A stretch of DNA of 20,823 nucleotides from an uncultured beta proteobacterium (GCA_903924715.1 CAIYCP010000098.1:1-20823); one strand, 5' to 3'; positions 1-7,423 are shown, numbered from the stretch's first letter. Numbers and translations are program-made. Notes: generated by a model from the letters alone, not told the origin.

Positions 1-527
1 CGCTCGGGCATGATGAAACAGCAAGGGGTGCCCGGCTTACCAAGTGCCAACAACATTTTTGGATAAGGTGCAGAAAGCACCCATTTAAAGGTGTTGTCAT
101 CCACAACGACTAATTCTTTTTGCAGCGCTTTTAGCATCAGGCCCATCGGATCGCGTGCCGACCAACGCGTGATACTGGCGACACAGTCAACGGCGCGAAC
201 GGGCGCGCCGTCATGAAACTTCAGACCAGAGCGCAGCTTAAAGGTCCAGGTCAGGCCATCGCTTGAGACTTCTTCGCTTTCAATCATTTGGCGCTTCGGG
301 GTCAGCTTGTCATCGACCCCGTAGAGTGTGTCCCAAACCAGCTGGGCACCATTACGCACGACATACTGCGTGCCCCAAATTGGATCAAAGTTAGCCAAGT
401 TGGCCTGCGGCACAAACTTCAGCACGCGGCTTGAAGATTGTGAAAATGCTGGTGCACCAATCACGCCAGTAGCGGCGAGACTCAAGCCGGCGGCGCCTTT
501 CAACAAACCGCGACGATTGAAATCCAT
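1..527 (-). CDS. ABC transporter solute-binding protein, family 5 (5' part only)
   Basis: This is the N-terminal 175 codons of a periplasmic binding protein of the SBP_bac_5 family (peptide, nickel or opine ABC importers). The frame runs open off the left edge. The start has a good Shine-Dalgarno, AAGGGG, about 7 bases upstream. Residues 4-10 (NRRGLLK) form a twin-arginine-like motif, followed by a hydrophobic stretch and an Ala-rich cleavage region ending near AFSQS, so Tat export is plausible. Family hallmarks are visible: 'NFDPIW' after the leader, 'LTWTFKLRSGLKFHDGAPV' and a 'DDNTFKWVLSAPYP' segment. The permease and ATPase genes, if linked, lie outside the window. The substrate cannot be told from this part. 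The gene diverges from the Bug receptor across a 221-base gap. Confidence 0.88.
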   Translation of the reverse strand, partial: MDFNRRGLLKGAAGLSLAATGVIGAPAFSQSSSRVLKFVPQANLANFDPIWGTQYVVRNGAQLVWDTLYGVDDKLTPKRQMIESEEVSSDGLTWTFKLRSGLKFHDGAPVRAVDCVASITRWSARDPMGLMLKALQKELVVVDDNTFKWVLSAPYPKMLLALGKPGTPCCFIMPE

Positions 528-748
528 GTATGACCCCTTAGTAAGTGAAAACACATCTTTCTTTAAAGCTTGTTTCATTCAAGCAAAAAACATGCCTGAA
601 GGCCAAGACCAAGATCGACAAGGCTAAATATTACTTACATTTTCTGCTTGGCGACTAAATGAGTCTATCGCCTAGAATCCATAATAGCAATTTCTGTTTA
701 CCCTAAGCGATTGACGGGGTAAGTCTATATAAATATCGGAGAATGAAC
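528..748. other. Divergent intergenic region
   Basis: These 221 bases separate the divergent family-5 binding protein and the Bug receptor, so promoters for both must lie here. The sequence is AT-rich. A TTGACG hexamer sits at 711-716, but it is too close to the ribosome binding site of the + strand gene to make a convincing promoter with the TATA-like bases at 726-733. I see no clear operator, RNA gene or hairpin. Confidence 0.5.
738..741 (+). promoter_or_regulatory. Ribosome binding site deciding the Bug receptor start
   Basis: GGAG at 738-741 is one base from the ATG at 743 but seven bases from the ATG at 749. Normal spacing therefore favours the second ATG. Confidence 0.6.
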
Positions 749-1732
749 ATGCGCGCCTTGACCAAATACTTAGTCCACACGGCCCTAGCCGCCACCGTGG
801 GATTTGCCGTGGCTCCCCTAACGGCTCAAGCGGCCTACCCCGATCAGCCCATCAAAATCCTGATCCCCTTCACCCCAGGTGGTGGTACCGACTTTGTTTC
901 AAGAATGGTGGGCTTCAAACTGAGTGAACTCACGGGTTGGCAGGTTGTGCTTGAGAACCGCCCGGGCGCAGGGGGCAACTTAGCCGTTGAGGCCGCCTCA
1001 AAAGTCACGGCCGACGGCTACACCCTGGTGATGGGGCAGACCGACAACATGATGCTCGGACCATGGTTATATACAAACCTTTCGTACGACAGCGTCAAAA
1101 GTTTTGCGCCTGTCATACAAATTTCAGTCACCCCCGCAGCCGTTGGCAGCGCCGCCAACTCAACAATCAAAACGCCGCAAGACTTGATTGCAAAAGGCAA
1201 AACCCCAGAAGGCTTGAAATGGTCGACCGCCGGTGCAGGCACGCTAGGGCACTTAATTGGCGAAGATTTCAAAAAACGTACGAACGTCAATTTGCTGCAA
1301 GTGCCCTATAAAGGTGCCTCACCAGCACTCACGGACGTTATGGGCGGACAAGTCGATGTGTATATCGGCACACTCACTTCTCTGGTTCCGCTGGTCAAAA
1401 GCGGAAAACTCAATGCAGTCGCGGTCACAACTGCCAAACGCTCGGTCGACTTTCCTGAAATTCCGACACTTGACGAGAACGGCGCCAAAGGCACCGACTT
1501 CAGTATTTGGATGGGACTCTTCGCACCCGTAGGCACCCCCGCTGAAATCATCGCGACCCTCAACCGCGAAGTCAATCGCGTGTTGCAATCGCCAGACATC
1601 GTAGCCAAACTCAAGTCTGGCGGTGTGGCCCCAGCCGGTGGCAGCGCGCAAGCGTTTGCGGACTTTGTCAAGACCGATTACGCCAAATGGGGTGACCTGG
1701 TCAAAGCTTCGGGTATCAAGCTCACGGATTAA
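749..1732 (+). CDS. Bug/TctC-family tripartite tricarboxylate transporter receptor
   Basis: This is a periplasmic solute receptor of the Bug (TctC) family, which in betaproteobacteria binds carboxylates and related small acids. From the ATG at 749 it has 327 residues. It begins with a Sec signal peptide (hydrophobic residues 8-27, cleavage after AQA at 28, mature end AYPDQP). The family motifs are clear: PFTPGGGTDFVSR at 40-52, 'LENRPGAGGN' at 69-77, and the 'VPYKGASPALTDVMGGQVD' type segment in the middle. The ATG at 743 would sit on top of the ribosome binding site, so 749 is preferred. There is no tctA or tctB nearby; such orphan receptors are common in Bordetella relatives, where they share membrane components or act as sensors. 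The ligand cannot be deduced. Confidence 0.93.
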   Translation: MRALTKYLVHTALAATVGFAVAPLTAQAAYPDQPIKILIPFTPGGGTDFVSRMVGFKLSELTGWQVVLENRPGAGGNLAVEAASKVTADGYTLVMGQTDNMMLGPWLYTNLSYDSVKSFAPVIQISVTPAAVGSAANSTIKTPQDLIAKGKTPEGLKWSTAGAGTLGHLIGEDFKKRTNVNLLQVPYKGASPALTDVMGGQVDVYIGTLTSLVPLVKSGKLNAVAVTTAKRSVDFPEIPTLDENGAKGTDFSIWMGLFAPVGTPAEIIATLNREVNRVLQSPDIVAKLKSGGVAPAGGSAQAFADFVKTDYAKWGDLVKASGIKLTD

Positions 1733-1735
1733 CTC

Positions 1736-1752
1736 AGGCGCCTGGCGCGCCT
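1736..1752. terminator. Hairpin between two convergent genes
   Basis: A perfect 6-base stem, AGGCGC (1736-1741) with GCGCCT (1747-1752), encloses a 5-base loop. It lies exactly between the stops of the Bug receptor and the TlpA-like gene. It has no strong T tract on either side, so it may be a weak bidirectional terminator. Confidence 0.4.
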
Positions 1753-1758
1753 TCAAGT

Positions 1759-2256
1759 TCACTTTGCGTAGCGAAGTAATTCGGCGAAATCCTCTTCAAA
1801 GATTTCGCCGACTTCTTTATAAATCACTTTATTTTTCGCATCTAGTATCAATAAAATCGGGATGCCACGCAGGCGACCGAGCATGTTTTGAAGCGCTGGC
1901 GTCATCATGGCCGCAGCGAACGTGTAGCGGTTATCGAGCATATATTGCTCAGCGGCCTCTGGCGTCTTATCAATTGAAAGCGTCAGAATATTCAGCGAAT
2001 CCGCCGGCAGCCGTTTGACAAGATCTTGCAAATAAACGTTTTGTCTTTTGCAAAACGGACACCATGACGCCCAAATTTGAATCAAGGTGTTTTTATTATT
2101 ATCCTGAGCAAGGCTAAAGACGGTGCCGTCTAGTTTTTTAACGGCTCCCAGCTCAAGCGTTTGACCAACCTCGATCGCGCCAACAGAGGCCATCCCAAGC
2201 ATTGAGAACACCAGGCCAACAAGCATGACACACAGATAACGACGCATAATTTTCAA
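1759..2256 (-). CDS. TlpA/ResA-like periplasmic thioredoxin-fold protein
   Basis: This is a 165-residue thiol-disulfide oxidoreductase of the TlpA/AhpC-TSA class, probably a periplasmic reductant or disulfide exchanger. Residues 5-27 form a signal peptide or membrane anchor ending in an SVGA-type cleavage region. The redox site is WCPFC (CxxC at 66-69) in the 'IWASWCPFCK' context, and GIP at 131-133 supplies the cis-proline. The start is a TTG at 2256: GAGGAG lies 6 bases upstream, while the next candidate, ATG at 2247, would be 15 bases away. The gene begins 18 bases after the old-yellow-enzyme stop on the same strand, so the two are probably cotranscribed. Whether the thioredoxin serves the flavoenzyme is not shown by the sequence. 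Confidence 0.88.
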   Translation of the reverse strand: MKIMRRYLCVMLVGLVFSMLGMASVGAIEVGQTLELGAVKKLDGTVFSLAQDNNKNTLIQIWASWCPFCKRQNVYLQDLVKRLPADSLNILTLSIDKTPEAAEQYMLDNRYTFAAAMMTPALQNMLGRLRGIPILLILDAKNKVIYKEVGEIFEEDFAELLRYAK

Positions 2257-2262
2257 TTTGAA

Positions 2263-2268
2263 CTCCTC
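2263..2268 (-). promoter_or_regulatory. Ribosome binding site supporting a TTG start
   Basis: GAGGAG reads on the minus strand 6 bases before TTG at 2256. This is the strongest Shine-Dalgarno match noticed in the window, and it decides the start of the TlpA-like gene. Confidence 0.65.
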
Positions 2269-2274
2269 AAAGAG

Positions 2275-3447
2275 TTACGGCGCCAGAGGTTCGCCTGACG
2301 GAGCGAGGCCAAATTTTGAAAGCGCACTCGCGCGACGTTGCAGCCACCAACCCGAAGACTCGTTCCAGTGCTTAAACTCGCCATCGGGGGCCAATGCCTG
2401 CAAGGTGTGTAGTGGCCAAAAGGGGTCATAGAGCGCCTGACGACCAATTGCAATCAAGTCAGCCTGCCCCGACTGCACAACGTCTTCAGCTTGCTGAGGA
2501 TACAAGATCAAGCCCACGGCCATGCTTGGCACCTTGGCCGCGTTTTTGATTTGCTCAGCGTACGGCACCTGATAACCCAGGCCCTTGATCGAATTTTGTA
2601 CAGTGGGCGAACCATTGATGCCCCCCGACGAGCAGTCAATGATATCGACCCCACGTTCAGCCAAAAGGGGGGCGATCGCCAAAGAATCAGCGAGGCTCCA
2701 GCCCTCTTTGCCTGCACCATCTTCGATCGAGATTCTAAAAAAAAGCGGCTTATGACTAGGCCAGTTGGCACGAATCGAAGACGTGACCTCAAGCGCGAAT
2801 TTCATGCGTCGGCCTAGATCACCGCCATAAGCATCTTGACGATTATTGGTAACAGGGCTCAAAAAGCTTGAAATCAAATAACCATGCGCCCCATGAATTT
2901 CAACAATATCAAAGCCCGCCTTGTCGGCACGCGCAACGGCCTGGCCAAATTTTTCGATTAGCTCTTCGATTTCTGAAATTGTTAAGGCGTGCGGGGCTGG
3001 AAACTCTGGGCCATAGGGCAAGTTTGACGGACCGCGCGGCTGCCAGGGTGCCTCGCCGTGTGCCGCATCGGCCGCAGTCAACGGCCCGCCACCTTCCCAA
3101 ACGCGTTGACTTGAAGCTTTACGGCCAGAATGGCCAATTTGAATCGCCGCAAGTGCACCTTGGGAATGAATAAAATCGGTCAGACGCTTCAAGCCGGGAA
3201 TAAATTCGTCCGACCACAAACCCAAATCACCGTGCGTAATACGACCCGCAGATTCAACAGAAACCACCTCAGTCATCACAGTCCCAAAGCCACCCAACGC
3301 AAACTTGCCGTAATGGGCAAGATGCCAATCCGTTGCAAAACCATTTTCGGCTCGATATTGCATCATGGGCGCGAGCACGAGCCGATTCGGTAGCGTCAAT
3401 CCGCGCACCGTTAGCGGCTGAAACAATAATGGGGTGTCGGTTTTCAT
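2275..3447 (-). CDS. Old yellow enzyme family NADH:flavin oxidoreductase (YqjM-like)
   Basis: This is a 390-residue FMN-dependent TIM-barrel ene-reductase of the old yellow enzyme family, of the type that reduces activated C=C bonds with NAD(P)H. The order of motifs matches the YqjM/NamA class: NRLVLAPM near 21-28, QIGHSGRK at 103-110, the substrate-binding pair H185 and H188 in EIHGAHGYL, the NNRQDAYGG segment at 201-209, DCSSGG at 271-276 and the FMN-phosphate-binding IGRQALYDP at 334-342. The usual active-site Cys of this class (position 29 here, in 'APMCMY' of YqjM) is Met, giving 'APMMQY'; the following Tyr31 is kept. The gene is first in an apparent two-gene operon with the TlpA-like gene and diverges from cytochrome b561. 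The physiological substrate is unknown. Confidence 0.92.
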   Translation of the reverse strand: MKTDTPLLFQPLTVRGLTLPNRLVLAPMMQYRAENGFATDWHLAHYGKFALGGFGTVMTEVVSVESAGRITHGDLGLWSDEFIPGLKRLTDFIHSQGALAAIQIGHSGRKASSQRVWEGGGPLTAADAAHGEAPWQPRGPSNLPYGPEFPAPHALTISEIEELIEKFGQAVARADKAGFDIVEIHGAHGYLISSFLSPVTNNRQDAYGGDLGRRMKFALEVTSSIRANWPSHKPLFFRISIEDGAGKEGWSLADSLAIAPLLAERGVDIIDCSSGGINGSPTVQNSIKGLGYQVPYAEQIKNAAKVPSMAVGLILYPQQAEDVVQSGQADLIAIGRQALYDPFWPLHTLQALAPDGEFKHWNESSGWWLQRRASALSKFGLAPSGEPLAP

Positions 3448-3474
3448 GGGTAAACGCTCAGTCTCAAAATTTTA

Positions 3475-3505
3475 GTTATAGGTCAATATGATGTTTTACT
3501 ATATC
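3475..3505. promoter_or_regulatory. Possible operator in a divergent promoter region
   Basis: An imperfect inverted repeat, GTTATAG (3475-3481) with CTATATC (3499-3505), lies in the AT-rich 90-base gap between the divergent flavin oxidoreductase and cytochrome b561 genes. Six of seven arm positions are complementary. It could be a repressor site, but the arms are AT-rich and short, so chance is a real alternative. Confidence 0.22.
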
Positions 3506-3537
3506 AGGCGATGACTTAACCGCGGGCGCCGAACCTG

Positions 3538-4098
3538 ATGACACCCTATCGCTTTGAACAACGCTTGCTACATTGGCTGATTGCGGTCAGCCTTCTTCCA
3601 TTATTCGCCCTTGGCCTTTGGATGACTGCGCGCGCGGGCGCAAATCTTTGGGATGACCAAACCAACTTACTCTACGGCCTGCACAAAGCCCTTGGTTTTG
3701 CAGTGCTACTGATGGTGGTGGCGCGGCTTGTGCTCAGGGCTTGCTTCTCAGCCCCCCCATACCCGGCAAGCATGTCGCCGCGGCTCGCACTTGCTGCAAA
3801 ACTGATGCACGGCCTTCTTTATGTATTGCTTGTTGCGGTGCCGCTTCTTGGTTGGGCAGGTGTCACCGCCTATCCGGCACTTATCACGGTCGCGGGCCAG
3901 CATCTGCCCGCAATGCCGCTGATCGTGCAAAACGAAGCCTTGGCCAAAAAGCTCTTTGCGGTGCACGGCACGTTAGCGCTCATACTTGGCGCCCTAATCG
4001 CCGCGCATATCTGCGCAGCACTTAAACATCTTTTCATCAATCGCGATGAAATCTTTGCGCGGATGTGGCCTAGTGACGCATCAAAAAAAACTAAGTAG
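3538..4098 (+). CDS. Cytochrome b561 family membrane protein
   Basis: This is a 186-residue di-heme b-type cytochrome of the bacterial CybB/YodB family, which moves electrons between quinol and another partner in the inner membrane. Four membrane helices are visible (about 10-30, 47-67, 92-112 and 140-162). The likely heme ligands are H12 (RLLHW), H49 (GLHKALG), H143 (AVHGT) and H157 (AAHIC). H91 and H164 are further candidates. There is no clear Shine-Dalgarno before ATG 3538, so the start rests on the fit of the first helix to the family. The last 8 bases overlap the convergent YdcZ-like gene. No partner dehydrogenase or acceptor is adjacent. Confidence 0.88.
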   Translation: MTPYRFEQRLLHWLIAVSLLPLFALGLWMTARAGANLWDDQTNLLYGLHKALGFAVLLMVVARLVLRACFSAPPYPASMSPRLALAAKLMHGLLYVLLVAVPLLGWAGVTAYPALITVAGQHLPAMPLIVQNEALAKKLFAVHGTLALILGALIAAHICAALKHLFINRDEIFARMWPSDASKKTK

Positions 4099-4552
4099 CT
4101 CGCGCTTGAGCGATTTGCGTGATTAATAAGCCGATCAACAACAAAATAATCCCAAATAATCGCAGCCCATTAATCGGTTGCACCAACGACTCAAACAAAC
4201 CAAAGTGGTTAATGAAGCTCGAGCAAACGATCTGAGCCACCATGGCATACAAGACCATATTGGCAATGCCAAAACTTGGGGCAAGGCAAGTCACGCTGAT
4301 CACATAAAACGCAACGATGAGGCCTCCAGCAAAATCAATCGGTCTCGCCGCGCCGAGTTTTGACAGCGAAGGCAAGGCCCCCGTCAATACGATTGCCGTA
4401 AGCAAACACCCTAAAAAACCAACACCAAACAACACGACTGGCGCATGCAGCGGCTCGTCAAGCGTTTTACCTAAGCGAGCGTTCACGACACCCATCACAG
4501 GAATCAAGGCGCCAGCAGCGGCTGACCATATGGCATAGCGAATCGAACTCAA
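4091..4552 (-). CDS. YdcZ/DUF606-family membrane protein (DMT superfamily)
   Basis: This is a 153-residue integral membrane protein of about five helices, resembling the DUF606 (YdcZ) half-size members of the drug/metabolite transporter superfamily. The family pattern is visible in the N-terminal 'AAAGALIPVMGVVNARLG', in a central 'APSFGIANMVLYAMVAQ' segment, and in a C-terminal 'FGIILLLIGLLI' helix. The start is a TTG at 4552, with GGAG 7 bases upstream and no good ATG near it. Members of this family often work as pairs of half-proteins, but there is no second copy here. The transported compound is unknown. Its 3' end overlaps that of cytochrome b561. Confidence 0.8.
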   Translation of the reverse strand: MSSIRYAIWSAAAGALIPVMGVVNARLGKTLDEPLHAPVVLFGVGFLGCLLTAIVLTGALPSLSKLGAARPIDFAGGLIVAFYVISVTCLAPSFGIANMVLYAMVAQIVCSSFINHFGLFESLVQPINGLRLFGIILLLIGLLITQIAQARAT

Positions 4553-4559
4553 CAGGATG

Positions 4560-4563
4560 CTCC
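4560..4563 (-). promoter_or_regulatory. Ribosome binding site supporting a TTG start
   Basis: GGAG reads on the minus strand 7 bases before TTG at 4552. No alternative ATG lies near the N-terminus of the YdcZ-like protein, so this site supports the non-ATG start. Confidence 0.5.
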
Positions 4564-4601
4564 GGATAAAAAATCACAGACTTCTCGAACTGACACCATA
4601 C

Positions 4602-5099
4602 CTAAACAGCAACGCGTGTGAGTGCCTCGATTTTTTCGCGATGCTCAGCACAATGGCCAAATTGGTCAAGCAAATATTGACGCGATGCGAGTTCAAAATC
4701 TTCAAACTCAAAACCGGGCGCCACCACGCAACTCACAAAACTGAACGAAGTATAAGCCTCGGGCTGAGCGGCAAACCAAGTCCCCGCAGCAATTGTGTAC
4801 TGAAAGCAACCGGAATCGGTGCCCAAGCGTTGCTTTTGAAGCTGCCCTGTTTTAGAAAAACTATAGATCGCCAGATCGCAGCCCGAGTGAAAAAACCAAG
4901 TTTCATCTGACCGGATTCGATGCCAGGCCGAGAAATCATCCCCCGACAATAGATAAAAAATACTGGTGTAGGCCGACCGATCGTACGCTCCCCCGACGGT
5001 TCGCACTCGAGACTCGGCTCGGTGCACTTCTTTATAAAACCCACCCTCGGGATGGCGCAGCAGGCCGTGCTGCTTGATTAAATGTTCGCGCTGACTCAA
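4602..5099 (-). CDS. Cupin-fold protein, DUF985 family
   Basis: This is a 165-residue single-domain cupin of the DUF985 (YML079w-like) family. Diagnostic motifs are HPEGGFYKE at 16-24, the HRIRSDETWFFHSG stretch at 60-73 carrying the cupin metal or ligand residues, and APGFEFEDFELA at 127-138 near the C-terminus. The family fold is known from structures, but the biochemical role is not settled; a sugar-like or small-acid ligand is often suspected. The start is a TTG at 5099 with a moderate AAAGG upstream, and no ATG exists in the first part of the frame. The gene lies 49 bases from the YdcZ-like gene on the same strand and may be cotranscribed with it. It diverges from the signal-less binding protein. 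Confidence 0.85.
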   Translation of the reverse strand: MSQREHLIKQHGLLRHPEGGFYKEVHRAESRVRTVGGAYDRSAYTSIFYLLSGDDFSAWHRIRSDETWFFHSGCDLAIYSFSKTGQLQKQRLGTDSGCFQYTIAAGTWFAAQPEAYTSFSFVSCVVAPGFEFEDFELASRQYLLDQFGHCAEHREKIEALTRVAV

Positions 5100-5170
5100 T
5101 TTTGTTGCCTTTGCCTTTTACTTTTATTAAATGACGCTTAAACTGCACGAGTGTAATCTTCCTTTAAAAA

Positions 5171-5180
5171 TATTATAAAA
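5171..5180 (+). promoter_or_regulatory. Possible -10 element and leaderless start
   Basis: TATTATAAAA directly abuts the ATG at 5181 with no Shine-Dalgarno in between. If TATTAT is the -10 hexamer, transcription would begin at or within a base or two of the start codon. A good -35 hexamer is not visible at the expected distance, so confidence is low. Confidence 0.25.
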
Positions 5181-5921
5181 ATGCAGACATCCAACATCCT
5201 TCAAGCCATGGCACCCACAGGCACGCTACGTGCGGGTGTCTATACCGGTAATTTTTTATTGATTACTGGCAAAACCGCCGAAGGTGACCCCGACGGGGTT
5301 TCGCCTGATCTATGCCGTGCAATCGCGCAGCAACTTGGGGTGCCCCTCAAATTAATCCCGTTTAAAAGTCAAGATGCCTTGGTCGAAGCCGTGGGTACCG
5401 GCACGTGCGACCTCGGTTTTGTGGGCGCAGATCCAGACCGCGCTGAGAAGGTCACCTTTACGCCGCCCTACGTTGAAATCCAGGCCACCTACTTGGTCCC
5501 AAATGCGTCAAAGATCAAGCATGCCAGCGAGGTAGATCAGCCCGGCGTGCGAATTGCGGTTCCTGCCCGCAGCGCTTATGGCCTCTGGCTCAACCGCAAT
5601 ATCAAACAAGCCACACTCATTGAGGCCGAGGGTTTTGATGCCACCATCGAACTCTTCAAAAAAAATAAATTAGAGGCGCTCGCTGGGTTACGGGTTGGCC
5701 TTGAGACCGATATCAAAAAGATTCTAGGTTCGCGTATTGTGGACGGCGAGTTTTTTATGGTGCAGCAGGGAGCCAGCACACGCAAAGGTGACCCAATCGC
5801 CGAGAAATTTATGTTCGACTTTATCGAACACGCTAAAGCCTCAGGGCTCGTTGCGCAATTGATTCAAAAACATCGCGTGCACGGCTTGGTTGTCGCGCCT
5901 CTAAGCGGCAACAAGCGCTAA
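5181..5921 (+). CDS. SBP_bac_3-type solute-binding protein without a signal peptide
   Basis: This 246-residue protein is built almost entirely of the family-3 periplasmic binding fold used for amino-acid ABC importers. Visible features are GTLRAGVY at 14-21, 'GDPDGVSPDLCRAIA' around 35-49, the ligand-contact region 'DLGFVGADPDRAEKVTFTPPY' (77-97, with the carboxylate-binding Arg at 87), and the second-lobe start 'VRIAVPARSAYG'. Unlike normal members it has no hydrophobic leader. An in-frame stop at 5154-5156 lies upstream with no other start between, so a longer secreted form is not encoded. No Shine-Dalgarno precedes ATG 5181; the sequence there is TATTATAAAA, which would suit a -10 box and a leaderless message. 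It could be a cytoplasmic binding protein. It stands 38 bases before the first 7TM pseudokinase. Confidence 0.85.
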   Translation: MQTSNILQAMAPTGTLRAGVYTGNFLLITGKTAEGDPDGVSPDLCRAIAQQLGVPLKLIPFKSQDALVEAVGTGTCDLGFVGADPDRAEKVTFTPPYVEIQATYLVPNASKIKHASEVDQPGVRIAVPARSAYGLWLNRNIKQATLIEAEGFDATIELFKKNKLEALAGLRVGLETDIKKILGSRIVDGEFFMVQQGASTRKGDPIAEKFMFDFIEHAKASGLVAQLIQKHRVHGLVVAPLSGNKR

Positions 5922-5959
5922 CACTCAGTCACGTAATCCGCCATACCTTGAGGCAATAG

Positions 5960-7423
5960 ATGTTCGTTGCAGACCAAGTCATTTTGATGCTGTACGCCTT
6001 AACTGGCTGTGGCTTGCTTATATGTTTTTCGCCCTTCGTGACCGGGCAGCAGACCAACTCCCTCGGGCCCTTCTGGCTGATCAGCGTTGGCTCATTTAGT
6101 ATTAGTTTCTGTCTTTTCGCGTCAATATCAGTTGTCGACCCGATCATCCAAACGCTCGCAAATTTTTTTAACCTCGCTTCATTCGCTTTTTGTGCCTTAC
6201 TGTTTAGATCGTGGCGCGTCCGAATAGCGCGCCACCTGACCACATCAGCCTGGGCCGGACTCGTGATTTGCGCGCTGCTCTATGAGCAGCTTCGGCTGCA
6301 GGGCAGCTTCTACGATCGAGTCATCTTTGTCAGCCTTTTAATGCTAGTGCTTTTGTTTTGGCAGGGTTCTGAGTTAGTGCACATCTGCCGTCAGAAAAAA
6401 TCAAAAATTTTGTGGGCGAGCCTTATATTGATTGTGCTTCAAATCAGCGCCCTGACAGCGCGAATGGTCTCCATGGCTATAACGGACTCTGCGTTAGCAA
6501 CAAGTATTTTGAGCGAGGATATCGCAATGCGCCTTTGGCGTTGGATTGCTATCACTATAAATTCTTTAAGATTCTTCTTAATTGGTGCATATTTTTTAGC
6601 AGAAAGAATGTCGGAGAAACGCGCACGATTGATCACTATTGCTTCTAATGAGAGACGAATTTCAACCGAGCTTCGAGAAAAAGAAACCTTGCGGCAACTT
6701 CTCACTGAGCGTGATACCTTGCTTGGCGCTTTGCTGATCGTTCAAAAAACCACTGAAGCCGGGAAGCTGTTTAACTTATTAGGCGATAAACTCAAGCAAC
6801 TTTCCTATGTCATGCAATCAAAGTCAAGTTTGCTACACAAGGCATTGATCGCCTCGCAAGAAAACGACGCACGCCTGCAGGCGCAGCAAATCTCCCGCAT
6901 CATCAGCTCAACTCAACGCGCGGCTAATATCATTGCCACACTACAAATTATTGTCTTGAAAAAAACCTACGCGCCAGAACGCCTCGACCTTTGCATTTAT
7001 ATGCAGTCGAAAAAAACACGCTTCTTAATGCTTTTGCATCAAAAGAATATCTCTCTAGATATCCAATACGACGAACTCAGCGCCATTTTTGTTTCTCTGA
7101 ACCCTCAGGAGTTTGAGTCTGCATTGATAAATATTTTAAATAGCGCTGTGGCGGCGTTCGACAATTCGTCCATCGCGGACAAGCGTATTTTATTGGAAAT
7201 TAAACGTACTGAGACCCACGCACAACTGATCGTGATGAACAATGGAGACGCGCTGGACCCCGACAGTATGAGAGTTCCAAATCCTTTGCTATCTTTAAAT
7301 TCAAATACGAATACTAATTTATGGCTGAGTGAACACGTTATCAAAAAAAACGGGGGACATATCTGGTTAGCGAATCGACGCCACTGGTCAACCGCACTTT
7401 TGATTGAACTGCCTTTGTCTTAA
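5960..7423 (+). CDS. 7TM sensor histidine-kinase paralogue A, predicted catalytically dead
   Basis: This is a 487-residue membrane protein with about seven helices in residues 5-213, a coiled segment (about 215-262), then a DHp-like helix pair and a HATPase-like domain. It aligns end to end with the active kinase at 10660-12129: CALLFRSWR at 78-86 and DRVIFV at 119-124 occupy the same positions in both. The catalytic residues are gone. The position of the phospho-accepting His is Asp276 (LLGDKLKQL instead of LAHELNQPL), the Mg-binding Asn of the N box is Ser395 (NILNSA), the G1 box reads NNGDALD instead of DNGPGID, and the G2 glycines are replaced by NSNTNTNLWLSEH. The C-terminal WSTAxxIELPLS is kept. 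The start has GAGG 6 bases upstream. There is no frameshift, so a scaffolding or regulatory role is inferred. Confidence 0.85.
   Translation: MFVADQVILMLYALTGCGLLICFSPFVTGQQTNSLGPFWLISVGSFSISFCLFASISVVDPIIQTLANFFNLASFAFCALLFRSWRVRIARHLTTSAWAGLVICALLYEQLRLQGSFYDRVIFVSLLMLVLLFWQGSELVHICRQKKSKILWASLILIVLQISALTARMVSMAITDSALATSILSEDIAMRLWRWIAITINSLRFFLIGAYFLAERMSEKRARLITIASNERRISTELREKETLRQLLTERDTLLGALLIVQKTTEAGKLFNLLGDKLKQLSYVMQSKSSLLHKALIASQENDARLQAQQISRIISSTQRAANIIATLQIIVLKKTYAPERLDLCIYMQSKKTRFLMLLHQKNISLDIQYDELSAIFVSLNPQEFESALINILNSAVAAFDNSSIADKRILLEIKRTETHAQLIVMNNGDALDPDSMRVPNPLLSLNSNTNTNLWLSEHVIKKNGGHIWLANRRHWSTALLIELPLS

Noticed and set aside
711..739. TTGACG plus TATATAAA as a sigma-70 promoter for the Bug receptor
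   Set aside because: The spacer is only about 11 bases, and transcription would start on top of the ribosome site.
1319..1762. 147-codon minus-strand open frame within the Bug receptor gene
   Set aside because: It lies opposite a well-supported gene, its translation shows no signal, helices or family motif, and it fits as an antisense shadow.
4557..4910. 117-codon plus-strand frame opposite the DUF985 cupin
   Set aside because: The cupin on the minus strand has all family motifs; this frame has none and looks like an antisense shadow.
7338..7356. A8 run near the end of paralogue A as a programmed frameshift or phase-variable site
   Set aside because: The frame is intact through the run and ends in the conserved WSTAxxIELPLS, and no alternative frame gives a sensible product. 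It could be a slippage hot spot but nothing shows this.
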